From NCBI RefSeq assembly GCF_003286085.1, contig NW_020825289.1, forward strand, positions 18,378,001 to 18,442,000: DNA of 64,000 nt, in the 5' to 3' direction. The position numbers were made by a program, and so were the translations under genes. Positions 35,824-48,959 of the stretch are shown piece after piece (within the stretch, counting starts at the first letter, position 1; every line of letters begins with the position of its first letter). Source of the stretch: Drosophila persimilis (Eukaryota > Arthropoda > Insecta > Diptera > Drosophilidae). The notes beneath the pieces were generated by a model that was not told where the DNA came from, searched no databases, and was given only the letters and a program-made list of their open reading frames with translations.

Positions 35824-36048
35824 TCAGATGTAGGATCTACAGCAGGGCTGGCCACACGTTCCGAGGCCACTAGAGCAAATCACGCAGCAGCAGGAGCAGT
35901 TGCCACAGCAGGTTCCACAGCTTTCGCCATAGCAGGGGCCCCCGCACGGTCCGGAACAGGGGCCACGATAGGCCCCACAGCTCGACTTCAGGCTTCTGGT
36001 GCAGTACCAGCGACGACAGGCTCGACAGAAGCGTCTGCAGCAGGGCAT
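35824..36048 (-). CDS. Cys-rich Mst-like (CGP-repeat) protein nested in the Dyb intron
   Basis: A single-exon frame of 74 residues from ATG 36048 to TGA at 35824. Twenty of the 74 residues are Cys. The centre has the pattern GPCSGPCGGPC, CYGESCGTCCGNC, typical of the male-specific sperm-tail proteins of the Mst84D/Mst87F type (outer-dense-fibre-like, with CGP triplets). A 5'-UTR intron is possible: a donor CATAAG|GTGAGT at about 36110 and acceptor GATTAG just before CCAAAGATCATG. It lies on the strand opposite to Dyb. The assignment rests on composition; other Cys-rich families (metallothionein-like, keratin-associated-like) are less similar. Testis expression would be expected. Confidence 0.65.
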   Translation of the reverse strand: MPCCRRFCRACRRWYCTRSLKSSCGAYRGPCSGPCGGPCYGESCGTCCGNCSCCCVICSSGLGTCGQPCCRSYI

Positions 36049-39000
36049 GATCTTTGGCTAATCAGGGGTATAACGTCAATCAATCGGAGAGACTACCATC
36101 CAGGACTCACCTTATGGTCTTTACTGTGGGCGGAAATTGGGAAAGTCAGACTGGCCCGAAACTATTGTTAGTTGTAGATTTCAATGTCTACTTGATGATT
36201 TCCATATATGTATGTATACAAAACAAAAACTCACGGAAACAGGGAAACAGGGAAATATCCATCTAAATCGTTTAATCTTTTGCTTTTGTTTGTAAACATA
36301 TTTGTGGGAAAACCACAAATATTTAGAAAATTAACTTCCGCTTCAGTAAAACGTGCCAATAATTGAATTTATTGTTTACAGTACGATATTTATTGCTGTT
36401 TATTGGTTATTGAGGAATTTGAATGGGGCTGAAATCGAATCAATATTAAATGGTGAAACGCCTATTGAAAATCGTTTTATGAGCAATTTAAATCATTAAT
36501 ATTTCTCCCAGAAGAGAATTCAGTAATAATTTCTTTCTTTCTCTGATTTCTTTTTTGGAATCTTATGTCATAAGCTGCATTGATTGTTGAACATCTCGGA
36601 CAATGCCATTATCTGCGACAGTTTGCATTTTAAATCTCATTATGGATTTATGCAAAAACTAAGAAGAAAAAAAAAAGAATGTAAGAATGAACGTCAAAGA
36701 AGCGAAACGGAATGCCAGACGATTGGGTAGTAGAGGTCTTGGTGGGTCTTGGTCTAACCACTCGTGTCCACTTTAGCCCTGGCCCCGCATTGATTTGTTC
36801 TACGATTCAGCTGCGGCTTGTGCTTGTCAGTTTTCTTTGCCGCAACCTCTTCGAATTCGGTTTCAAATTCCATTTCCATTCCCATTCCTATTCCCATTCC
36901 GATTACAGTTGATTGACTTGCCTGTGGTCGCTGACGTGAGCAGCAGAGAGCGGGAGAGCGGGTGAGTGGGTGAGCGGCAGAGAGCGGCCCGATGCCAAAA
37001 GATTGCACAGAAATTGCACAATTATCTCTGCCCCCAAGGCACAGACAGACATCGAGAGACAGACATTGAAACGAAGTACTGTATATCTTATCGTCTGCGG
37101 TCTATTTGCTTTGCAGATCGTTATCACTGCCCGTCTGCCTGCCTGACTGGCTCGGGCCTCCAAATAGATCGTGAAATGAGAAGAACTGCCCACACGGAAT
37201 GCTGTTTATTTGGATGTTCCATTTCGTAAGACATTTTGTGTGTGCGCCCCGCGTGGGCAAAGTTTCGAGTGGGAAAAGCCCATGCGGACACCCCTACCCG
37301 CCACCCACTCTTCATTCCGGCCCTCTCTTGTTTTCTTTTCGTGTGTCTGTGTAAAATACTTTGGCATACATTTTGTTGTTGGACTCGTTTGGGCAATTAG
37401 CTTACCATTTACAAAAGGTTGCAGCTTGAATTTTCTATGGGTTTTCCACTCACAATATCTGAGGTTTGTTTATGCCAAAAATAGGACGTGACTCCTCTGA
37501 CTGGGTCGCAAATTGTTAGATAGAATCGTTAGAATCGTTCACTCATCTGTGCTAATTATACAAGGGATTGTCATCGGTTGGATTGGATGTATCATTCATT
37601 GTCTGGGGGGCAGTTGTCACACCCCGAGAGATCTATATCTGTCCAAAGCCAACTCAATCTCCTCCTATCTCAATCAATTGCTAAATCGCTTACCCAGAGA
37701 TTATTTGCATATTTCGAGAGGAATGTGTAACTGGTTGATTTACGGCGTGGGCGGGTGGCTGCAGGTGCGGGCCTTGAACCAATAGACGTGCTAATTTGCT
37801 TATTCAATTTGTAGCTTGGAAAATGTATTTATTCAAAGTGGAAATTTAGATTTTATCCATCACTTCGTTTGCTTCTGGCAATGCCAGCAAACAGCCTCTC
37901 CCAACAGGAGGAGTAGCGGTAAAGCCAAGAGAGCCAAAGCCAAAGCTTTGCCAAAGCGAACGAGAGAGCGCCTTTAAAGTGTGGCGAAGAGAGCCGCACA
38001 CTGCGCAAATAAAGTAACCCAACACCGATCTGGCAGACTGCAGGGCATCACGCCTTGCACTCTCTTTTCTCACACAGCAAGACGGAGCTTATCGCATTTT
38101 GCATATGCCTCTGTCCCGCTTTCGCTCACTCACTCGCCCATGACCTTGGCTGGCGGCCGATCGACTGCGCTGCGGTTTTGCACCAGTCGAATCTATTAGA
38201 GATCCATAGATAAAGTAAACTCTTGCAGCGATGGACGCCCGGCTGGAACTACAACATCAAACAAGCAACGCCCCAACTGGGGCTCAAGGCCTAATGCCAC
38301 GGCGGGGGGCTCATTCCCACAAAATCCCCATAGTGCTTGTTTTCTGAGTCCCTTTGGTAATCCTTGAGAGGCAGCAACAGCGGCATCCGACGACTAATGG
38401 GGCTTTGTGGCGTTCTGGAATGTGCATTTGCATTTCGCATTTACCATTTGAGTTGTTGTAAGTGGCACAGGCAGCGCACCTCCCTCCCCCCCTTGAGGCT
38501 CCCTACAGTGAATGCTCCCATTTTTGCACTGCACACATAATTACTCCGTGTGCATTCTGACGAGGATGATGACAGTTCTTAGCCTCTAACTGGGACACAA
38601 CTTCCTTCCAGCTTGTGCTTCTGATTCTGTTTTCTTGTTTGTTGTTTTTTTTTTTTTTGTGACGTGGCACATCGTCACCGTCACCGTCTCCGTCTCCGTC
38701 TCCGTCATCTCTCCTTCGTTTTGTTGGAAGAGTTTTTGTTGTGTTCATGAACTAATTTCAGTAGGATTTTCCTGGCTAGCATGGGATCCAGAGGTGGGTC
38801 TGGGACTGGCTGTGGAAAAGCAATCAATTATGACTTTTGGAGCATATGTACCTGCATGCCTGTGTGCAAAATTACAGGCACATCCCCGTACAGTGCATCC
38901 CCGAAAACCAAGGACTGATTCACCACGAGCATAGGCAGATGGGCCCTGTGGTTCATCTATCGAGCGTACACTGTGCTTGTGTATATCGAAGTTTGGCTAA

Positions 39001-39839
39001 ATTTTTCAATTAAGACCGTAGCACTACCAGTTAGTGTCTGGCTGCTCCAGCCTTCTGTCTCCTTTGGCTTGCCGCCTGAAAACAGAAAGGTTATTGCACG
39101 GCCTGCGATTTCAGTCGATCATCATTTTTGCCAGACATGCAATCCACTTCTGGCACGAGCTCTGTTCTGTCTGCCTGTTGCCTCGTTCCAGAACGGAAAG
39201 TCAGGAATTTTTCACGGAATGAAATGAAACGAAACGAAATGCCTTTCCCCCGTGCCACCCGTCCTCCGGTGGCTTTCTGTGTGCGACTGAAATTGCAAAT
39301 TATGTGCCCGGTTATCATCGGTGGAGTTCTGTTCGCCGCTTTGATTTCTCTGGCACGCAAATGGAACACAGCCAGGACGAACAGGACACCCAGATCCGGA
39401 CACGGCCACGGACAACTTTCTACCGAAACTTGTTTAATTTCTGTTGCGGGAAAAAGCGCAAAAACAAAGCAAAGGCAATGCAGAGGGAAGAACTTTGAAA
39501 TCTTTTGATGCAGGTCCCTGGACACGCCATCGTCCGTGTTGTCCCCCATAACCCCTCCCTCCCCCCTCCACATAGTTCATCTATGCGGTTTTTGCTCCGG
39601 TTTTTGCTACGTTTTTCTGCTCCGTTAGTAAATTGAGCATCTACGTGAGCTCCTGCTCCTGCTGCTGCTACCTGCTACCTGCTTCGGCCCTCCCTCGGAG
39701 TAGGGTGCATTTGGGGTCACTCATGCAGTGCATGGATGAATGCTTATTTAATGACAAATCCTTCAATGTCCCCTGCTATTCGGGAAAAATGAATCCGCTT
39801 TGACAGCAAAAGTTAATTACAACTTTTCGTAATCTCGTT

Positions 39840-40300
39840 TAAATCTTTGTATATTAAGAGTAAAGTAAAGTAAAGGTAAGGCAGTAAAGTAGAGTAAAGG
39901 CAGAGTAAAGTCGAACTTCTCCATAACGAACTTCCGTACAGTGAAGTTTTCTATATAACGAATCTATTTCCAAAACACGGAAATTTTTTTCGGTTTTCAG
40001 TAGGTTTTGATCTCCTTACAACCAATTTCCTTAGAGCGAATATATTTGTACTCAAAATGAGTATAGTATCCGTCCGTCCGTCCCTATGAGCGACTAGTTC
40101 TCAGAGACTATAAGAGATTGAGCAACGATATTCTCTATCCAGACTTCTGTGATATGACACTATTAAAAGTGTACTTTAAAACTTAAAATAAAATATGCAA
40201 AAGCATACAAAATTACCATATCTACCAGATTGTCGAATCTGGATCATTATTATGGTCAGAATGAAGAAGGCCATTTCATTCTCTCTCGATCTCGCTCTCT
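39840..40300. mobile_element. Interspersed-repeat relics in the Dyb intron
   Basis: The left half has AAAGTAAAGT-type runs and TCCATAACGAACTTCC/TATATAACGAATC words. The right half (40055-40280) has TCCGTCCGTCCCTATGAGCG, CTCAGAGACTATAAGAGATT, ATCCAGACTTCTGTGATATG and GTCGAATCTGGATCATTATT. These are the same family as 30500-30930, in the opposite orientation. Confidence 0.55.
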
Positions 40301-41226
40301 AAAACACTCGTTACCTGGTCTGCTGTGCCTGTTGCGGTTATAGAGGTACAGTTGCGGCCGTAGCAGCTACTCACAATGTTCCCTCTCGTTGGCCCTACGC
40401 CTGTACGATCTCCCTACTGAAATTATTTTAATTGTTCGTTTCCTACCAAACTTCCCGAACTATAAATGTGACGCCATAAGTTTTCAGTTTGTAGAGGCAA
40501 AGGTAGAGGCAGAGGCAGAGGTGACAGCAAGCTAAGTTTCGAAGCGTACGAGGGAGAAGGCAAGGGAATTCGCTGTGGCATAGGGACACTCGGAGTTTGA
40601 GGCAAGTGGTTGGATGGCAAGATGATTGGAGATGTATTGGCTTCCCTTAACAGCCTTGAAGCCTTATGGAAGTTCGACTGTATTCGACTATTCGTTGCTT
40701 GATAGCCTCTCTATTTTGCTGCTCTTTTGCTATCGTAATGTAAGGTACTGACAGCTTGATAGGTTTTGAGCGAAGGTCTCTTTGATATTTCCTCCTGATT
40801 CATATACGATATTTACTCCCCGCCCCGCCACGCACATCACCCCATTTCCATGGAGCAAGATCCAATTGCAATTTCCTCCGGTAATGAAATTCGAATCTGT
40901 GGCCATCGACGCAACGTTTGCTGGCTGAAAGTTGCAGAAAAAGTTCTCGTCAAAGTGTCGTCTGCAGAGCAGAAAAGTTTTGCGGCATGCTGTCCAGATT
41001 AAATCCACTTAAATGGCGACTAAATAAAACAGGCAAGAAATCTGCATGAATTGTGGCCCAAAAGCAGCCACAGCCACAGCCACAGCCACAGCCAAAGACC
41101 TGGAAACAATTGCGGTTGGGAGGGCACAAAAGTGGCAATTGGGGAAATCCCATTTAAAGGGGGGGAAACGTGGGGGTACGCTGAGGTGTCATGAGAACAT
41201 TTTGCAATGGAATTTATATGCATATA

Positions 41227-41228
<2 letters not shown>

Positions 41229-41260
<32 letters not shown>
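41229..41260. repeat. (TG)n microsatellite
   Basis: Sixteen TG units without interruption, intronic. Confidence 0.95.
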
Positions 41261-41262
<2 letters not shown>

Positions 41263-43171
41263 ATTTAGTATGTATGCATATGCTGACAACGACAGAAAAA
41301 GAGAATTTTTTAGTGCAGAGTTCTCTGAATGACACAAATAGGGGTCCTCCTTTGCCCTCTGTGTGTAATCGGAGGGCGGCCACTTGCCACAAACTCGTCC
41401 GAGAGGAGCAGGATGTCATCGCTCTGGGGCTAGTAGCAGCGGCGTGAACGGGATCAGGAGCAGTGGCAGGAGTCCCAGCTGCAGCAGCAGCAGCAGCCCC
41501 TGGCAATGCGGAATTCCCTCACCACGCAACGCTCTCCTTCCCTCTCTTTGTGCACTCTTTCGCTCTCTCTCTCTCCCTCGCTCTTGCTCTTTCCTTCCTG
41601 ACCAAAACTCGAAATTATTCAGCCAGGTCTTTCTTGTTGCATACTTTCGTGCGCCAATATTTGCAAAGCTCCCCAGCACTCGCTTCGTGCCCGGCGAATA
41701 CGTGATTCTGTGTGTGTGTGTGTGTGTATGTGTATGTGGGTGCATATGTGTACACTGAGAAAAAAAACAGGTACTCTACACTCTAAAAGTGCGGCTCGAG
41801 CTATTTTTGTATCATTTTTCATTTGAAGAATAAAAACTTGTATTTTTATTTCGTTCAGTGTTTGTTATGTGTTCCTATTTCGTATGCCCAAGTGGTGGAA
41901 AAGAAGAGCGCCTTCTGAGTCATTTTCATCATCATCATCATCACCATCACCAGTGGCATCCTGCGCCTCCTGCTCCTCGTCCTTGGTCGGCCTCATCAAC
42001 TCCTCATCTTTCACACAAAAAGTTTGCAGTTTTGGAAATTGAATTCCGTTTTTGGTCGCCCCCCATCTGGGTGGCGGGCAGGAAAAGGAAGCAGCATTTA
42101 AATGGAAGGACTTCTTTAAATTGGCCAGCAAAGGACAGCACAGCATAGCACCAGACATATATGCGTTTTGTGAGACAGGAACTGAAACCAGATCTGCAAA
42201 GAAAAGTTCTCCGATTACTCGTTGCTCTTCATTTATTTTTCGAACGAGCACGATGACTCACAGGCGTTGTCTTTCTCCTTTTGTCAAGGACATTTCAAGT
42301 TACTTTTCGAGAGGCAGGCAACTGGGACTGGACCCTACTCTGGCACATGGAACTCTGTAGTTGCAGGGCCTCTACTTTGGCACCAATCTAATGAGTCGTG
42401 CAGCGATTGAATGATGCCTGATTGCTGTTTGGCTTAGTCCTAATCTGATTACCGGGTATTTTGCAATTCGAAATGCTTCCCTATATCCTTTTTGCCGCCC
42501 TGTGAGATGGAAAATCAATTGCAAGTCATGGAACGGGAGGCGTGATGCGACAGCAACTTCTGAAGTTCTTCGTTGCATGAATTATGCTCCCCATTCACTC
42601 GCATCCTTCGGACATGCCAAGGGAGGGAGGAAGAGTGGAGTGGTGAAGTGGGGAAGTGGATCCTCTTGTCGATTAATTGGACTGGCAAAGCGGTTTATGG
42701 CGGCACAACTTTTGCGTGGGTGGCTGGATTATTAAATTTTTCATTGTTCCAATCACTGCCTGGAAAAAGGGGGGACGAAGGGGAGCCCTGCCTCTGTGGA
42801 CTGCTCACTTCCACTTCCGGCGAATGCCACAAGGGAGCCGACGCGTGCCACAGCGTGCCACAGCGTGCCACAGCGCCCGGCGATGCTGTGGCTGCCGCCA
42901 GCCAGACGATAACGACAACGACAACGACAGCCCCCATTGGAGGATGTCGAAGGCAGACGCCAAACACAATGGAACATGTAATAAAAAATAGAGGCGGCAG
43001 CGGGAGCTGTATGTGTCCTGTGCCCCGACCCCCCCGCCACCCGCCCCGCGCCCAACCGATGACCCAGTTTGTTGGGGGGAAAGGGGGGGGCAACTATTAT
43101 TATTATTGTGTTATATTATAATAAGTAATGTATGTGGCATACTTTTTAATTAAATCCACAGGCACATCAGA

Positions 43172-46100
43172 ATGGAGCTGGAGCCGCGGGTGGCCATCCT
43201 GCAGGATCTGCGTCTACAGACCTTCGATTCCATACGCTTCGCCTCGTACAGGACGGCCTCGAAGCTGCGCTACATACAGAAGTCGACCAATCTCCATTTG
43301 GTGGACATATGGAACGTGATCGAGGCGTTCCGCGAGAACGGACTGAACACCCTGGAGCCGCAGAGCGAGGTCAGCGTGGCCCGGCTGGAGACCCTTGTCT
43401 CGTCGCTCTATCACAATCTGAACAAACGCCTGCCCACCGCCCAGCAGGTGCCGGTGGACTCCAAGGCGGGTCTCTTGCTCAACTGGCTGCTGGCTGCCTA
43501 TACAAGGTGGGTCGTCACCATAGCACCATGGCTCCATGATTCTCATTTTTCTTCTCCTTTTCTGCAGTGATAACTCGGGAAAGATACGTGTGTTCTCCAT
43601 CAAGGTGGCCCTGGCCACCATGTGCTCTGGCAAGCTGGTGGACAAGCTCAGATGTGAGTAGGCTTCAGCTTTACTCAAAGAGAGATCAGATCTCATCTGT
43701 TCGGTTCTGTTCTGTTGCGTTTGCTGCAGATATCTTTTCACAGATTTCGGATGGAGCCGGACAGCTGGTGGCCTGGAAGCTGGGGGAATTCCTGCGGGAG
43801 GTGCTGGCACTGCCGGCGGCCGTCTACGAGTCGCCCACATTCCACTACAAGGAGGGGCTCGAGGAGGAGATCTTTCCGGCGGAGAACAAGGTGACGGTGA
43901 ACGATTTTATGGCAACACTTATGTCCGAACCGGGCCCCTCGTGCCTCGTGTGGCTGCCACTGCTGCACAGGCTGGCCACCGTGGAGACGATTGTGCACCC
44001 GACGATCTGCTCTGTTTGCCACAAGGAAAACTTCACCGGATTTCGTTACCGTTGTCAGCGGTGCCACGCCTACCAATTGTGCCAGGAGTGCTTTTGGCAC
44101 GGCAAGACATCGCTGAATCACCAAAACGATCACGAGGTCAAGGAGTACTCGAGCTACAAGTCGCCCAGCAAACAGATTGGTCACTCGCTGCGCAAGAGCT
44201 TCCGCTGTGTGCCCGAGAAGACGACGCAAGTGTTGCCACGGTTCCCGGACCAGCCCGAAAAGACCCTCAACCTGTCGCACATCGTGCCGCCCTCGCCCTT
44301 GCCCTCGCACAACGGTTTCAACGATCCCACGCTGGCCCTCGCCGGCGTCCACCACGGCCACCTCCCGCCCGGCATCTTCGACCGCTCCAGCACCCTCGAC
44401 TCGCGGGCCACCGGCCGCAGCATAGACAGTGCCAACTGTACCGGCGGCGGTGGCGGAGGCGGCACCACCATCTCCCGGCTAGCCGCCGCCTCGGCCAACG
44501 ATGAGGAGCATCGCCTGATTGCCCGCTATGCGGCCCGTCTGGCCCAGGAGAACCGAGCCGTGAGTAGCACTATCCAGTGATCCAGTGATCTTCAAAGCAG
44601 AGCATCCACTCAGCCAATCTGTTATTCCCGCAGCCCTCGAATATGTCCGAGAGCGCCACGCCCATCGGCACGGACAACTCGCGGGCCCAGCGCGAGCTGA
44701 TCGCCCAGCTGGAGTCCAAGAACAAGGAGATTATGCGGGAGATAGCCCGCCTGCGTCGCCAGCAGGAGACCGAGCAGATGGCCCCCGAGAATCCGGCTCT
44801 GATCAACGAGCTGCGCGCCCTGCGCCAGCGCAAGGGGGAGCTGGAGGGCCACTTGGGTGCCTTGCAGGACTCGCGCCGCCAGCTAATGGAGCAGCTGGAG
44901 GGACTGATGCGGATGCTGAAGAACCAACAGACTGCCTCGCCCCGGTCCACGCCCAATTCGAGTCCCAGGTCAGGCAAGTCGCCACCCATGCCGGGCGGCG
45001 GAGGAGCCGGCATCCTGGGCACCTCGCCGATGAGTGCCCTGCATGCCCAGCAAATGCAGCACCCCATGGGGGGGCCCGGAGTGAGGGTCACCCAGCAGCA
45101 GATGATGCAGGCCCAACAGCAGCAGCAGCAGCAGCAACAACAGCAGCAGCAGGGACATGGCCACGGACCCTTCAGCCAGAGCCAGCTGGAGCAGCTCAAT
45201 CTGATCAGCAGCGACATGCGCAGCGCCTTTGCGGCCAATGGCAGTGCAAGTGAGTAGGGAATGATGGGAAAGGATTTAGGTGGCGTTTTGTGCAAAATTG
45301 ATTGAAAGCTGATGGCAGAATTGGTTCACGCGACGGTTTTTGTTAAGGTCAAACAGTCGGATAGATATTAATATGTATTCTTCACTCAATGGCCCCTCCT
45401 CCGCAATCGGGGGAGGGGCAACACCACCCCACTGTGGCACACCCACCACAACACACACACCGTACACACCACAAATTTCTTGAACGCTTCGCCTTCGCAG
45501 CGCCACCGCCAATGCGCAGCACCAGTCCCAGTCCAGCCGATGCCGAGCTCAATGAAGCCGCCGATAACATAACCTCGGCCATATCCCATATGGTCAGCGA
45601 CCTGAATGCAGGTAAATCGTTGGATCCGCCCACGCCCACGCCCCCGCTCTCCGCCTCACTCTTCTCACTCGCTCTCTCTCTGTGTCTGTATCTGTGCTGA
45701 TCCCCCGCTAAAGCTTCTCTGCTGATGAAGATTTGCTGTTACCGGCAGTTGCCTGGACTGCTCTTGCACCGCAATTAGAAGCACCCAAAATGGAATGATA
45801 TTTAGTAGCACTTAGTAGCTTCTAGAGCCAACACCCGCCACTAGCCACCTGCTCTCCTCTCACTCCACAATCCACTCCACTCACCCACCCACCCCCGCCT
45901 CGAATGGAATGCTTTTCTCTGTTTCTGTGTGCGTATGTTTTTGGGTCTCTCTCTCTCTCTCTCTTTGTGTTTGTCTATCGCTTTTGCAGGACGGGCAACG
46001 GGACATGGACAAGGCGGAAGCTCCCTGCCCCAGGCTCGTTTCATAATGCCGTTGGGTAAGTTGTCCTGGTCGCTGTCGTCGCTGCCAACGTCGTTGCCCT

Positions 46101-47582
46101 TGCCCTCCTCCTGCTCCTTCTGCTCCTCCTTCTTCGAGGCCTCCTTCTTTGAGCCTGAACTCAATTCTGTTTTTTTACTTTTTGTTTGCTTTTGATTTTA
46201 GATTATTTCCCAAATAGACGGCATAAGAAAAAATGCTGCAAACATTGAGTTGAATCCACCGCTCTACTTCTTCTCTGTTCCGTGGTTTCATTTCTTTTAT
46301 AATTTTCCCTCATTTCTTGTATGTCAACTAAACGGGAAACCCAAAAAATTCCAAAAAAAATCATTAAACTGAAAATGAAAATACAAATAAAACCTTCAAG
46401 AATATCGACACATCGAGGGCGCCGAGTCCTCGGGCTCGAGTCAGTGCGAGTGCAACGAGTGCGAGTGCCAGGTGTATGAGGAGATCTTCCGCACCGACGG
46501 GGAGTACGAGTGCCAAGGGGCGCCACCTGACTCCGATTCAGATATGGATGATACCCGCCTGTCGCCGGTTCATTTCGATTACACCTTCGGCCTCGGCGAC
46601 GAGCAGTCGCAGGTGAACCGCATTCTGGGCTATCGCAACCATCCCGAACTCTTCATCGACGATGACCAGGCGGGGTTCCCGGCCCTGCACGAGATCGGTG
46701 AGACAATCGATGAACTGCAGTTGATAATGCACGCTTATATCATGAAGTATAGTTTGAATATATAATCCGTTCGTCGTAGGTTACAAGATATAACCGTCGT
46801 TCAGGTAAAATATAGCTACAAAATATTCTTAGCCTTTGCTCTAGAGTCATCTTCTCTCGCTCACTCACCCTCAACCCGCTCGCAGGTAGCTGTCTAGGTT
46901 CCACTCCACTCCACTCCACTCTATTCTACTCTATTCTGTTTAGATCTCATTACGGATGCACTATCAATCGTATCTCTATACATATATATATATCTAGCTC
47001 TCCGTCAGCCCATTCTCGTTAGTTTAGATACACTCGTATTCGTGTTTCATGTGTTGGCTGCTTGTCTGAAAATCTGAAAGAGGAATCGAATGAATTATCT
47101 TTGTTTTGGTTCGTTCTGGTCTTATAAATGACACTTATGTTTACCGCAAACTTGATACAATTTCAGATTTCGACGAATCTCAATCATATAACCAAGAGTG
47201 GACCGAAAAGGTAAAGGATTTCGCTTCGAAATCCTCCTCAAACTGATTATTGACGTTGTTCTTGTCGCCGTATATCTTTACTTATGATTTGTACTCCTAT
47301 TACTACTCGTACTATGCACTCGATTCAACAATCATACTCGTATATTTGATCTATCAACATATATATATCTCTCTATGTATATCCTGTAGCTAGTGTAGTT
47401 GATTTCCCCTTTTCGATTGCCTTTGCATGCCAGAGTTTACTTGAGTACGGCTATATCGTATGTTTAACATTGCAGTTCATCATATTTAATCGAAATTTCT
47501 CCCCTCCTCCCCGCAGGCAAATGCGAATAGCCAATGGCAGGAGCAGTTTGCACAATGGAGTCTTAATTCACAAAATAACTAA
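43172..47582 (+). CDS. Dyb: Dystrobrevin, long isoform
   Basis: Exons 43172(acceptor 43161)-43506, 43568-43653, 43730-44559, 44634-45249, 45501-45611, 45990-46055, 46401-46697, 47167-47210 and 47517-47582 join in frame to 816 residues. The EF-hand-like N-terminal half (to about 225) is followed by a ZZ zinc finger with ligands at about C234, C237, C249, C252, C258, C261, H271 and H275. A Gly-rich linker leads to the paired coiled coil (about 433-516), where dystrophin binds. A pure Gln run follows (CAG/CAA, bases 45116-45151). The C-terminal part has a Cys cluster ([10 protein letters not shown]) and an acidic stretch. It lacks the dystrophin rod and actin-binding domains, as dystrobrevins do. 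It acts at the membrane in the dystrophin-syntrophin complex. The acceptor at 46400 has a weak pyrimidine tract; the others are good. Confidence 0.92.
45116..45151 (+). repeat. Dyb: CAG/CAA repeat coding a Gln run in Dyb
   Basis: A run of CAG and CAA codons encoding about a dozen consecutive Gln after QAQ, within the linker after the coiled coil. Length variation between individuals or species is likely. Confidence 0.9.
46202..46248 (+). CDS. Dyb: Alternative terminal exon of Dyb (basic, di-Cys C-terminus)
   Basis: After a strong acceptor (TTGCTTTTGATTTTAG, AG at 46200-46201) a phase-1 frame from exon 45990-46055 reads [15 protein letters not shown] and then TGA. Used in place of the downstream exons, it gives a 696-residue isoform. 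The basic cluster followed by two Cys could favour membrane attachment or palmitoylation; this is inference. The acceptor is better than the one at 46400 used by the long form. Confidence 0.55.
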
Positions 47583-48530
47583 TTCGTCTCAGTGGACCAG
47601 TGAAGGCAGAGCCGGATGGGTAACAGCAGCAGCAGCAGGAATGCAATGCAGAAATGCAGGAATGGAGTACACTGGAGTGCAGGAATACGAGGCAGCTGAT
47701 ACGACGATACGAAGAAGACGACTCTCGCTTAGCTTTTTACCCTAATTCTTATGTTGACTTAGAGCAATTTATTTATTGATTATTTTATGGAGTAGTCGTA
47801 GCCTACACTACCTTAATCCCTACAATTTATACTTTTGCGGAGTGGTTATTAACATATATTTATATGATTATTTTATGCAAACACACGGTAGACAGTAAAG
47901 AAGCAATGAATAAGACTCGCAGTTGCACTGCACTTTTAAGTCGCAAATCTCTTGAATCTCGTGGAAACTTTCGATAGGAGAATGGATAGATCGAGGGTTT
48001 TTTAATTTAGGTTTTTACGATTTCGTATTTGGCTTTTAGACTTTTAAGCGCCTCCGTAAGCGGATATTTATTAACAAAGTGAAAATCAAACACGTAATGC
48101 AAATACAAATACGATATAGACATTTAAAAATGTACTTAATACTAGATACTTATTTGTTGAGAAATCAAAAACAAATTCTAAACGCCTGATTCGTGGTAGG
48201 TCCAGATCGGCAATCCAATATAATGGATATGAAATATACACTTTGATATACGGTAAAGCCAATAACTATTTAAAAGAAAAGAAAATAAATTCCAATCCAA
48301 TGTTGAACACTAAACCGAAACTAGGAGCATGAACAGCATCGCGATCCATTTCGATTTAATTTCTATTATTATCACTTATAATATTCATTCATACAAAATG
48401 TTATACAATATAATCATATAAAGCATAGATCACGAGATAGAAAACGAAAACAAAAACCATAGAAATTTATAGAAAGTATACATTAAATACTGAAAAATAT
48501 TACAAAATGAGAAAACTAAATAAAACCACA
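47583..48530 (+). other. Dyb: Dyb 3' UTR
   Basis: AT-rich tail without ORF. Several AATAAA words occur (for example about 48285) and the last is at 48519-48524. Confidence 0.55.
48519..48524 (+). terminator. Dyb: Polyadenylation signal, distal site of Dyb
   Basis: AATAAA about 940 nt beyond the Dyb stop and about 400 nt before the Lac leader. Confidence 0.5.
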
Positions 48531-48953
48531 TTTTAAACAATCAAACAAACAATTTTTTAAATTCCTTATTAATGCAATCAATGGCGCATCTTAGCCTCCA
48601 TCGATATTCAACCCAGCCGGAATAGATTTTTCACTATGCTGGCCGAACCAATTTAATTTCGTTTAAGCGTAAAGGGGAAAAGTTATGAGTCCAAGGTAAT
48701 AAATAATATTAAAATTTGAAAAAATCTAAGTGTGTTTGAATGCGCGCCCAATTAATCGTATCTTATCGATATATTTAATACTCTTTACAGCACTGACATT
48801 CCTCTTTCTGATGTGGTTTGCAGCACTTCACCTATCGGGAAATCATCGGTACAGTGATATCGGTGTTCTTCCAGCTCTAGTCCGCCGCTCCAATGTTATA
48901 GAGGCGCAATTTTCAAAGCGACAGTTTTATTCGTCCCGCGCCATTCGAAGAGT

Positions 48954-48959
48954 TCAGTT
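48954..48959 (+). promoter_or_regulatory. Lac: Initiator candidate for Lac
   Basis: TCAGTT fits the fly Inr (TCAGTY) and would give a ~415-nt leader. No TATA box is evident and the DPE position does not match well. Confidence 0.25.

Larger units (their letters stand above)
32916..43161 (+). other. Dyb: Inferred Dyb first intron (10.2 kb)
   Basis: Mostly unique AT-rich DNA. It contains a GC-richer patch at about 34040-34270 without a convincing ORF, the nested Cys-rich gene (35824-36048, minus), repeat fragments (33410-33425, 39840-40300), a (TG)n run at 41229-41260, a CACAGC run at about 41068-41093 and three 10-bp GCGTGCCACA units near 42844-42874. No other gene is recognised. Confidence 0.5.

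Noticed and set aside
43214-43840. 208-codon minus-strand ORF
   Set aside because: Antisense shadow of Dyb coding exons in GC-rich codons.
44570-45295. 241-codon minus-strand ORF with a poly-Cys run
   Set aside because: Antisense of the Dyb Gln-coding CAG run.
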